From Selaginella moellendorffii (Eukaryota; Streptophyta; Lycopodiopsida; Selaginellales; Selaginellaceae), in the NCBI RefSeq assembly GCF_000143415.4, contig NW_003314274.1:2449663-2513662 (forward strand): DNA of 64,000 bases, in the 5' to 3' direction. The notes below the pieces were generated by a model. It was given only the letters and a program-made list of their open reading frames with translations. It was not told the origin of the DNA and did no database searches. A program made the translations under genes and the position numbers. Shown in pieces: positions 54,391 to 63,053 of the stretch. The stretch's first letter is position 1, and each line of letters starts with the position of its first letter.

Positions 54391-56308
54391 CTACTCGTCT
54401 GGTTCGTGTTCCAGCAGCACCTCGTCGATATTAAACAGCTCGTCTTCCTCGTCGCCCATCCACTCGCCCCTCTCCTCAACCTCGTGCGTCTTGTCGCAGA
54501 TGCACACCCGGGGGTTCTCAAATATGTCCCGCCTCGACGACCTCTCCATGGGATCCCCCATGAACCCCTTCTGCAAGCTCCGGAGCTTGGCTGCGAACTG
54601 CTCCCACCCCATCTCCTGCCTCAGACCAAAGAAGGAGCCCAGCTTCTTTGCATTGGGACGAATAGTTCTCTTGTGGCCCGCATAGCGCCTGTGCGCAAGA
54701 CAGCACGGAATCACGTTAGTTCTCGCGTGTGACAAGCTCACCTGTGGCCAGCTAGAATGCGTGCCATGTTGCCGTTGTTGTTGGTCACAAACACGTCACT
54801 CTGATTGCACACGATGTAGTCAATGGCCGCCATTCGCGACGAGTATCTGGAGAATTGTTCCATCTCCTTGTCACTGGCCAGGCTCTCCTTGGTGAAAAAG
54901 TGGGGGAACAGGGCCCGCAGGGGGGCTAGCGTCGATTCCCCTCCGTAGATGTCACCCGATGCAACGTAGAGGTACGTCTCGTTGCTGAAGCCTAGCGCCC
55001 GCAGCATCAGGCCCACTTCCATGGGTGTGAGCGGACACTTGCCGTTCCTCCGCTCCCTTTCGGGACTTCGGACCTGAAGAACCACCCACAAAGCACAAGC
55101 CGTTGGCGTCGGCTACCAAGCACACAAGGTGTCCACCTACACGTAAGTTTTTCCACCGCTTCCGGATGCTTGCCAGCTCCCGGACCTCTCTGTCGCCCCC
55201 GCCATAGTAGCACCCTGAAAACGCCAACATATCAGGCTCGTACCTACAGGCAGTTAGCGCGTCGTGAAACAAGCACACAAACCAGCCCATGCCCACCTCA
55301 GGTGTAGAGCAATAAACCGGCCGCCGCTCATAGATTTCATCCTCTGCACCAGCGTGCGGCCCATGCCCTCGATTGGACCTGTAAACTGCAGCGCATCGTA
55401 GTTAACCCGGCACCGCAGCTTCTGCAGGTCCGTGGAGAGATTGTTGGCAAGCCTGTAGTCGAACTTGGTAAGGCGCACTGCCTGCACTTGCCCGTGTAGA
55501 TCGCATTAGGACGGATCCGTTTCCCAGGACATCTCTCTTACGTTCTTCCTGACTAGGGTAGGGAGCACCGATTTCTGGTAGTAGTGAGGGGTGCTCTTAC
55601 GGGGGACTCGCAGAGATATGGGGTTCTTGAGACGCGTTGGCAACTCCTTGACGATCCTCACGTCCTGCGCAAGGGTGGCGATGAACCAGTCGATATCAAA
55701 TATGTCGCTAAAGTTGCTGCACACGGGAAGCTTGTCTGTCTTGTGAATGCAGGCAAGTTAAGTGATCGAACCTGTTGTCCTTCCAAAAGGAGGTGTGGTC
55801 CAAGCTCGGAACTACAAGCGTCGCGTTTAGAATTCTCGCCACAACAACAGCATCCGTTATCTGCAAGCATCCGACGAGTGAGAGGTGCTCTGGGATGCAC
55901 GACTTACACCAATTCGCTGCTGGTTGAGCCCTCCGCTTGCTTGGATGAGTAAGAAGCCATTGGTGGCGTAGGGCGGGGCCGAATAGTTGCTACTGGGCTT
56001 GTTGCAACCGTAGTAGTAGTCTGCGAGCTTGGAACTCCAAATGTTATCGCTGGTGCTGCTCTGGAGAGGAGCCGTGAAACAAAGGAATGCCAGTGAGCTC
56101 TGCTTACCGGGGGCACGTCGCTGAGATCTTGGGCTGGAGTGAGTGGTGGCACGCGCTGCTCCTCTTGGGTCCATCGCAGCTGCCGGGGGTCGTGATCCAG
56201 ATCAAGGAAGCGTGTGGCCAGAATGGAGAGCGAGGCTACCACCACAAGCGTGAGGCCACACAAGAGGAGCCTGATCGACGGGAGCCAGCTGCGTTCCCTT
56301 CGCGCCAT
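54391..56308 (-). CDS. O-fucosyltransferase-family protein (GT106/DUF246 type)
   Basis: This is a plant-expanded family of Golgi type II membrane proteins related to protein O-fucosyltransferases; members act on pectin or proteins, and the substrate here is unknown. The start [18 protein letters not shown] leads into a single membrane anchor ([18 protein letters not shown]). The luminal domain begins [16 protein letters not shown], then [20 protein letters not shown] (first family motif), [56 protein letters not shown] (the HxRxExDM motif), [50 protein letters not shown] and [19 protein letters not shown]. Roughly eight exons are separated by short introns, some not fixed. The C-terminus is an acidic tail, [20 protein letters not shown]. 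Its start faces VPS29 at 64 bp. Confidence 0.92.
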
Positions 56309-56372
56309 GCTCGCCGCAACCCATGGCGAGATCACTCCATAGCTTAAACCCTAGTTAGGGCTGTGAGAGGCG
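56309..56372. promoter_or_regulatory. 64-bp bidirectional promoter with face-to-face teloboxes, OFT / VPS29
   Basis: AAACCCTAG (56346-56354) directly abuts TTAGGG (56355-56360), so telobox-like words occur on both strands. This is the shortest divergent spacing in the window. Confidence 0.6.
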
Positions 56373-57071
56373 ATGGTGCTGGTGCTGGCGCTCGGGGATC
56401 TCCACATTCCGCACCGGGCGCCAGATCTGCCACCCAAGTTCAAGTCGATGCTGGTGCCCGGCAAGATTCAGCACATCCTCAGCCCTGGCAACCTTTGTAT
56501 CAAGGTAGGCAAGGAAACAGGGTTTTGGTGCGCGCGCTAAAGCTTGCTAAGCCTAGGAAATCCACGACTACCTCAAGAGCCTGTCTCCGGACGTGCACAT
56601 CGTGCGAGGTGAATACGACGAGGACAGTCGCTACCCAGAGACGAAGCAGCTGAGCATCGGAAGCTTCAAGATCGGCCTGTGCCACGGCCACCAGGTATAA
56701 TTCATTCATCGCCCCTGATCTCCATCCATCTCCTGTGCTCTTGTGCTCTTCAGGTGATCCCCTGGGGCGACTTGGATTCCCTGGCAATGCTCCAGAGGCA
56801 GCTCGACGTTGACATCCTCATCACCGGGCACACGCACCAGTTCAAGGCGTACAAGCACGAAGGTGGTGTTATAATCAATCCAGGCTCCGCCACCGGAGCA
56901 TACAGCAGCATCAGCTACGATGTCAGCCCCAGCTTCGTGCTCATGGACATTGATGGCTCCAGAGTTGTGGTGTACGTGTACGAGCTGCTCGACGGAGAGG
57001 TTAAAGTGGACAAGATCGATTTCAAGAAGCCGGCTGCTGCTGCCGGTGCTGCTGCCGCGGCATCGCCATAA
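56373..57071 (+). CDS. VPS29: VPS29, retromer core subunit
   Basis: This is the metallophosphoesterase-fold subunit of the retromer, which recycles vacuolar sorting receptors with VPS35 and VPS26. Three exons (56373-56504, 56557-56694 and 56754-57071) give 195 residues. It opens [20 protein letters not shown]. The fold's former metal-site residues sit in GDLHIP, GNLC, RGEYDED, CHGHQVIPWGD and [30 protein letters not shown] and [20 protein letters not shown] are family hallmarks. Where VPS29 usually reads ILCTGNLC or IICTGNLC, this copy has ILSPGNLC. The end is extended by an Ala-rich tail ([15 protein letters not shown]). It is otherwise of normal length and clearly intact. Confidence 0.97.
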
Positions 57072-57164
57072 ACAAGCACGTTGGGATTGATTGAATGATG
57101 ATGAACACGACTTTGGCTATGTGTAAGTCAGTCTTGCAAGCTGGTGAGTGGAGGGGGAGGGGCT

Positions 57165-58403
57165 TTACGAGCTGCAGTGAATGTGGGGGTAGACCTGGCA
57201 CTTGATGATCTTGTGGTGCGCGCGGAAGCCCGGCATGATCATGAACTCCACCTTGAGCGGCGAGGAGCAGCGGCGGCAGGGGTCGTCGGGGACAGCCACG
57301 GGCTCCACGTAGAGCGGGTTGAGTTCACAGCCTTTGCCGACCCGAAGGATGACGACGGGCGGGTTCATGGAGAAGGCCAACCTGTGCAGCAGCCACACGC
57401 CTTTGGCAACGTCCAGAAACGCGGCCGTGAACGCCTCCCGCTCCTCGACGCTCTTGAACAGCATGCTCATGTGGAAGAGCCCCCACATCTCTTTGGTCTT
57501 GGCCTGGCAGAAGCGCAAGAAGTCGGGCTCGAAGCAGCGGCTGCTGCTGTTGACCGCGTCCGCCACGTTGACCAGCTTCATTCGCTTGTACTCGCCCAGC
57601 CGCGCCGCGCACCGGGTGCCCGTGTCCAAGATGCTCGTCACCCCGCTCTCATCAAAGTTGTCGTTCTCGAAGCAGTGGAAGAAAGCCTTGTTGATGCGTG
57701 AGTCGAGCACGAACGCCGTGTGCTCCTTCCTCAGGAATCCGCTTGACGCTTCCATGTCCGCCAGGGTGCGGCACACCGGATACCCCGAAACCTCCATCTG
57801 CTTGATAAACACGTTGCAAAAGTAGCGCATGGACAAGCGGGCCCGTACCACCGCCATCTCAAACAGGAGCACCGTCGCCGACAACTCCGCCGGCCCCTCA
57901 CCCGCGGTCGTCACCGTCGACACACTGCTACAGCTCGTGGACGAGGCTGCCGAGGAGCGACATTCCATCTCGTGGAGCTGCTCCCGCTCCCTGCTGGCCA
58001 TCACCTGCATTTGCTCCAGCTGCCACTCGAGCATGTCGATGGTATCCTGCTTGTCCGCCAGCGCCGCCTGCTGCCTCTTGCTTAGCTCCACCAGCGCAGC
58101 CGCCCGCCTCCTGTCCCGCGGCTGCTGCTGCTGCTGCCAGCACGACATGAGGGTGGTGATGACCCCCAAGGGTGCCCGCAGCGCCTGCAACCCCGCACGT
58201 CGACGAGGCCGCCTGCACGCCTCATCCTCCCCCTCCTTGTAGAAGAGGGGATTCTCGTTGAAGCAACTCTCCCCACCTGGAATGCTCATGCTCTTTTTCC
58301 TTGTCCTCTCCGCGCTCCACGTCTTGACTTGTTCCAAGGAGCACAAGCTGTCGGAGTTGGTGTCGCTGCCGCCAGCTGCTGCTGCGCTCCTGCAACCATC
58401 CAT
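57165..58403 (-). CDS. GIL1/IRKI-like protein (DUF641)
   Basis: This is a plant family that includes GRAVITROPIC IN THE LIGHT 1 and IRK-interacting protein; the molecular role is poorly known. It is a single exon of 412 residues. A disordered N-terminus is followed by a predicted coiled coil (about residues 105-145: AALVELSKRQQAALADKQDT, IDMLEWQLEQMQVMASRERE). The conserved C-terminal half contains NKAFFHCFENDNFDESGV, CFEPDFLRFCQAKTKEMWGL, FTAAFLDVAKGVWLLHRLAF, SMNPPVVILRVGKG, ELNPLYVEPVAV and VEFMIMPGFRAHHKIIKCQV. The VWLLHRLAFS motif corresponds to the VWxLHxLAFS of the family. It ends VYPHIHCSS. It lies on the same strand as, and downstream of, the DUF1677 gene. Confidence 0.88.
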   Translation of the reverse strand: MDGCRSAAAAGGSDTNSDSLCSLEQVKTWSAERTRKKSMSIPGGESCFNENPLFYKEGEDEACRRPRRRAGLQALRAPLGVITTLMSCWQQQQQPRDRRRAAALVELSKRQQAALADKQDTIDMLEWQLEQMQVMASREREQLHEMECRSSAASSTSCSSVSTVTTAGEGPAELSATVLLFEMAVVRARLSMRYFCNVFIKQMEVSGYPVCRTLADMEASSGFLRKEHTAFVLDSRINKAFFHCFENDNFDESGVTSILDTGTRCAARLGEYKRMKLVNVADAVNSSSRCFEPDFLRFCQAKTKEMWGLFHMSMLFKSVEEREAFTAAFLDVAKGVWLLHRLAFSMNPPVVILRVGKGCELNPLYVEPVAVPDDPCRRCSSPLKVEFMIMPGFRAHHKIIKCQVYPHIHCSS

Positions 58404-58827
58404 GCAAAAAGCCTACCTCCTCTTGCTGTACACAGGGAGGCCGCGCCGATCGGTTTCGCTGGCTGTGCAAATCCGCGCTTGCTAAATACATCTCACGAGA
58501 TATGGGAATATCCTTCCGCTGCATTCATTTACACAAGGGGAAGGAAAACGCCATCCCTTTTATTTATTTCAGACAGATATGAGAGAGAGCATTCCAATCC
58601 AGATCTCGGATCTCCCCAAGTTATTCTCTTGATTGAGCCCACCCCATCCCGATTCCCGAATTTCACTGGACGCCTACCTCCTACATGAGGCTGTTGACGA
58701 AATTGATAGCGCCAAAGAGGCAGGCGATGAGAGTGAAGACGAGCATGGCCAAGACGAGGGACAAGGACGCTACGCACATATCTAAGCTCGACTGCATCAC
58801 CTCCATGCTCCAGGCGTGCTACCCTAG
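58404..58827. other. Intergenic: GIL1-like 5' region and DUF1677 3' end
   Basis: These 424 bp lie between two minus-strand genes. No convincing ORF, RNA gene or repeat was found; ORFs crossing it are shadows of the DUF1677 gene. Confidence 0.55.
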
Positions 58828-59355
58828 TCAGGGAGAGCTGGGGAGCCAGGAATATTCTCCCGGATGCCCCGCCTTGCTCGCCTTGGTTGTTGCCGCCAGC
58901 GCGGGTATGCAGCTGGTGCTCCTCGACAGTTGCAGTCCCGACCTTGCACGACGCACCAGCAGCTGCCTCATGGCGCTCGTTGCAGCGGCCACCGGATTCT
59001 CCCGCACCGTAACGTTGAACTGCTTGCATATGTTCATGTGCACCTGGATTGCGTCCTCCACTGCTTTGCCACCACCACCACCCTTGATCCTTGCCTGCTC
59101 CTCCTTGACAGCCTCGGCGCACAAGCCACACACGAAATGGCCGCAAAACTGCTGCTGTACCCGCTTCACGTAGCCGGCGGTGCATTCTTCTCCCAGTCCA
59201 CAGCACTCACACTTGGTAACGTTGGTCGCCACCGCTCTCTTGTTAGCATCTGCAGCGGCTACAGCAGCCGCGGTTGCGATGACAGAGTCCGACACCACCC
59301 GGTAGATGAAGCCATTGGATCGCTGCTTGGGACTAGAGGCCACCATCTTTGCCAT
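58828..59355 (-). CDS. DUF1677-family protein
   Basis: This is a plant-specific small protein with a Cys-rich zinc-binding-like core; the function is unknown. It is a single exon of 175 residues, MAKMVASSPKQRSNGFIYR to GEYSWLPSSP. The diagnostic core is VTKCECCGLGEECTAGYVKR, then VQQQFCGHFVCGLCAEAVKE and HMNICKQFN. The CxCCGxxEEC and FCGxxxCGLCxEAVKEE spacing matches the family. A Gly run (KGGGGGKAVED) separates the core from the helix. The C-terminus is Ser/Arg-rich. Its upstream region carries the tandem palindrome repeat at 59659-59736. Confidence 0.88.
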   Translation of the reverse strand: MAKMVASSPKQRSNGFIYRVVSDSVIATAAAVAAADANKRAVATNVTKCECCGLGEECTAGYVKRVQQQFCGHFVCGLCAEAVKEEQARIKGGGGGKAVEDAIQVHMNICKQFNVTVRENPVAAATSAMRQLLVRRARSGLQLSRSTSCIPALAATTKASKAGHPGEYSWLPSSP

Positions 59356-59755
59356 CGATCACCCCCACTCCCACTTTGGAGGCTGGCCCCTCTTATATAC
59401 CGCTGCGGGTGCGGGCCGTGAATCTTTTCGCTTCCTGGCTGAGAAGCACGGCACGTGTTCCCGGAGCCTTTTACACGAATCCACTGCATTGGGCGATTGC
59501 CAGGCACCACCTTGTGCCTCTGCATTCTAGTTGATCACGTGCTTGCTTCTTCCGCTTCAATCCGCTCCCGCCAATGCCCAACGTGTGTGCCTGCTTTCAC
59601 GTCTCGTGAGTCGTGACGCACCGCGCTGCATGCCCTCGTGACGCCCTTGCAACTTGCGCTTCTACGCATTATCTAGGTTGTGGTGTCACCACAAAGACTT
59701 CTACGCATTATTTACGTTGTGGTGTCACCACAAAGACAAGCACTTGACGGACGAA
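59356..59755. promoter_or_regulatory. DUF1677 upstream region / SEC12-like 3' end
   Basis: This 400-bp gap contains the DUF1677 promoter and the 3' UTR of the SEC12-like gene. Its one notable element is the tandem palindromic repeat annotated separately. The segment 59,540-59,650 shows no structure I can support. Confidence 0.55.
59659..59736. repeat. 39-bp tandem duplication, each unit with a perfect 17-bp palindrome
   Basis: Units 59659-59697 and 59698-59736 abut with no spacer and differ at two of 39 positions. Each contains TTGTGGTGTCACCACAA (59678-59694 and 59717-59733): two 8-bp arms around a central T. The two palindrome centres are 39 bp apart, close to four helical turns. Confidence 0.9.
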
Positions 59756-61410
59756 TCATCCCTCGGCCGTGGAAGTGTCCACGCTGCTCCCATAGATTGC
59801 TCTCATGGATGGGCGTGCCGGCTGGTTTCTTCCGAGCGGGAATCTCCAGAATGAATCGGACAACTCAAAAAAGATGTAAAAGAGCGCCGCAGACATGGCA
59901 ATCAGCCCCGCCAGAAGTAAATATACCTGCCAATCTGAAGCGCAAGCAAGCATGCAACCAAACAATCGTCAAAAGTCAGGAATCAGGGTCAACAATGTGC
60001 TTGCCTTTCCATGGCCACGGAACGTTGGTTGCGGTTACTCGCACGTTTCCATCCGCTGACACCGATAGCAAAGCTCTGCGTACGTGGGCACCAGTTAACC
60101 AGCATATTTCTTCCAGCGGGTGGACAAAAACCTTGAGTTCGGAGACATCTCTAACAACGTAATACCACATGTGTCAGCTCTCTCGACATACTGCCGCTTC
60201 TGCATGCTCTTCACCTCTATCACGGAAACAGCTCCATCCATGCCACCACTGCACACAGCTCACAGCATTCTACGTAAGCGCATCACACCCTTGCTCTTGC
60301 TTACAGTGCTAAGCGCTTCCCATCGCACGAGGTAGCCAGGGCTGATATCTCACAGTCTAAAAACTTCTTGGATCCCAGCCTGCTCCACTTGGCAATCTCC
60401 CAGACTGCAACGTACCCCTTCCCATCTGCAACACAGTGTCAGCGACAGAAAGTCTCGACGGAAGAGGATAAGCAAAACCTCTGAAAGCAGCCACAAAAAG
60501 AAACGGATGAGATCCATTTCGTGAAAATCTACAGAATCCAAAGCTTTCGGCCTGGGAAAATGCAAAACCCACAGCATTGTGTATGAGGAAGCTCGCCATT
60601 GAACCAGCGCTCACCTTTTCCCGGTGTAGCGATGTCAACGGCATGGCCTTGTCAAGGTCCCATACGCGGCAGGGGCCATCCTCCGACGTTGAAGCCAGCA
60701 GCGCTCCATCCAGGCTGCAAGCATACGCGTCTTGTGTGGCGCGTCAACTCGCGGAATATTACCTGAAGTCCAAGTCTTTGATGCTCTTGTGTGCCTTGGG
60801 CTCGTCAATCAGAGTGGTAAGGCCGGGCCAGTCCAAAACACGCAGCCGGCCATCCTGTGCACAGCGCTACCACTCAACAGAATTGTGGACAAAGGCAGAC
60901 AATTACCTTGCCTCCAAATGCGACGCGAGACCCATCTGCGCTGAAACAAATCTTCTTCTGCTCCCCAAAACCATGGAATCGTTGCGGATCCATGTCAGGC
61001 GACCAGCTCAAGCTGCCTTGTTCAACCTGTACAAACCTGAAGGTGGCCGATACAAAAACTTTTCCAAGACAAAACATCCCTCTTGCCTGCAGCTCGCCGC
61101 AAATGAGCAAAGAGCTCCATCACCGGAGGGATGAAACGCCAGAGCCTGAGGGGCCTCTTGGCAGGGGAGGACACAGGCCTAGCGATGCGACTGTGAGAAC
61201 GGGGCCAAATTTGCATCCGCTTACCTCGTCCTGGAGAAGCTTTTCGTCAAACGAGTATTTGGCAAGCTCGAGGCGGCCGTGGCCGCCGTCGGTTTTGGCG
61301 ATGAGCAGCAGCGCGTCGCGGTCGATGCTGCGGGATGCTGCCCATCCTGCGCAAGTGGCGGATCCGGTGGTGGAGGAGCACACGCCCAAGTAGCGCCGAC
61401 GCGGCGCCAT
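59756..61410 (-). CDS. SEC12-like WD40 membrane protein (PHF1/STL type)
   Basis: This is an ER type II membrane protein with a seven-bladed propeller. SEC12 is the guanine exchange factor for SAR1 in COPII budding, while plant PHF1 helps phosphate transporters leave the ER. Exon 1 (61410-61225) starts MAPRRRYLGVCSSTTGS and GGHGRLELAKYSFDEKLL. Later exons hold WD-type blades: ICFSADGSRVAFGGKDGRLR, VLDWPGLTTLIDEPKAHK, LLASTSEDGPCRVWDLDKA, FLFVAAFRG, YVAVWEIAKWS, LSVSADGNVRVTATNVPWP. The last exon encodes a membrane anchor (VYLLLAGLIAMSAALFYIFF) and ends SSVDTSTAEG. About eight exons occur; those between 60,180 and 60,850 are approximate. The intron before the anchor seems to use a GTTGAC donor. 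SEC12-like is secure; separating PHF1 from STL needs a tree. Confidence 0.85.
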
Positions 61411-61495
61411 AGCAACTAAGCCCCCTTGTGCGTTTACCTTTTAGGCAGGATTAAATAAAAGGTGTATTAGGGCGTGCAGGGAAGGGTATGCAAGA
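61411..61495. promoter_or_regulatory. 85-bp bidirectional promoter, SEC12-like / hydrolase
   Basis: Only 85 bp separate the two start codons. It is AT-richer than the flanking exons. No telobox was seen here. Confidence 0.55.
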
Positions 61496-62993
61496 ATGGC
61501 TCCTCCAGTGGGAGGTGTGGTGCTGGACTGGCGTGCCTCTTTCAGGATCGTTCGAAAGGTTTTGTATTGGGTCATCTTCATGGCCCGTTTCCTGCAGCTG
61601 CCCAGCAGAGTGGCATTGGTAGCAACAGCTGCTGGTGACAGCGGCAGCGGCAGCAGCGGGAGCGGCGGCAGCAGCGGCACCCCCACTGCCGCCGCCACCA
61701 GCCTGCAGGTCTCCTCCTGGTCGTGGATGCGACTCCTGTCGTTGCGCGTGCAAGAGGAGGATGGATCTTGGCGGAGGGCTGTAGCCCGTAGGAGGCGCAA
61801 GAGTTTGCAAGCCAGTACGGTTTGGCAGGATCGGTCGTTTGCCAACTCGAGGGGCCAGACCATCTTCACGCAGTCATGGACTCCCACTGACTGTAAGCGT
61901 ATCAAGTTCGTCCTTGCTCTTGCCTTGCACCATCACCTTCTTTGCTTTGTGACTTACCGCTGGCTTTCAGGGGATTAGTCGTTCTACTCCACGGGCTGAA
62001 CGAGCACAGGTACTCTAGCTGTTTGTTGTCTCCATGTTGATCGGTGATACGTCTAGTGGACGTTACGAGCGCTTTGCCACTCAACTCAACGCACATGCCT
62101 ACTCTGTGTACGGGATGGACTGGATTGGTAAGGATGTACCTCAGTGACTTCGCTAACCTGCTGCCGTGCAGGGCATGGTGGCACTGACGGGCTTCACGGT
62201 TACGTCGAATCCCTGGACTATGCGGTTTTGGACACGGTATCTATTTGTTTCTTCTCGTCCTTTTAGTGTTGTTTCTCATACGTTTACCAGGAGGAGCTCT
62301 TGTATAGAGTTTCTGCGGAGTTGCCGGGCATTCCGGTCTTTCTTTTTGGCCACTCCACTGGCGGTGCCATCGCTCTAAAGGTTCGATCGTTCGTGGTAAG
62401 TTAATAGCAACCTCTTTCTTTGCAGGCAGCGCTGCGGCCGAGTGTGCGGGACTTGCTGGCTGGGGTAATACTAACATCTCCGGCACTTCGTGTACAATCG
62501 TTTCACCCGGTTGTAGAGGTAGGCAGCAAAAAGGAAGTCTTTTGTGCAGCGTCTCACGCGTTTAGATTTACAGCTTGTCGCACCCTTTTTTTCCATGGTA
62601 CTTCCCAGGTACCAGTTTCAGGCTGCAAACAGGCGGCGCTTGCCCGTCACTCGTGATCCCGTTGAACAGGTTGCTAAGTACACCGACCCCTTGGTGTACA
62701 CTGGACCCATCCGGGTTCGAACGGGTACCGAGATTCTGAAGATCACCGCTTTCTTGCAAAAGAACTTGCAAAACGTGAGCACTCCCTTCTTGGTGCTGCA
62801 TGGGACGGACGACAAGGTTACCGATCCAGCGGGATCGCAGAGGTTGTACGAGCATGCTCGCTCCAAGCGCAAGACGCTCAAGCTGTACGAGGGGCTGTTA
62901 CACGACTTGTTGTTTGAAGTCGAGACAGACAGGGACGTGGTGACCAAGGACATCATCGACTGGTTGGAGAGCTTCAACGCTCTGCCCATGTAA
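61496..62993 (+). CDS. Alpha/beta hydrolase, monoacylglycerol-lipase/CSE-like
   Basis: This is a serine hydrolase of the plant monoacylglycerol lipase and caffeoylshikimate esterase group. The exons are 61496-61905, 61971-62009, 62057-62127, 62172-62236, 62291-62380, 62426-62518 and 62574-62993, giving 395 residues. The N-terminal ~110 residues include a possible membrane-associated segment (VRKVLYWVIFMARFLQL) and a Gly/Ser-rich spacer. The lipase fold starts SRGQTIFTQSWTP and KGLVVLLHGLNEHSGRYERF, then YSVYGMDWIGHGGTDGLHGY. The nucleophile elbow is LFGHSTGGAIA. The acid is Asp in HGTDDKVTDP and the His is in GLLHDLLFE. Two introns appear to use GTTCG donors (61906 and 62381). Its start faces the SEC12-like gene. 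The substrate cannot be told from sequence alone. Confidence 0.9.
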
Positions 62994-63053
62994 AATAATA
63001 TTGTTACACAATACAAATGGTTCACTTGTTTTATTGCTTGGCCTACGTGCCGG

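Noticed and set aside
57829-58242. Plus-strand ORFs over the GIL1-like gene
   Set aside because: They are shadows of the coiled-coil and Gln-rich coding region on the minus strand.
58529-59206. 225-residue minus-strand ORF overlapping DUF1677 in another frame
   Set aside because: The DUF1677 frame carries the Cys-rich signature; this one carries none and has no plausible start context.
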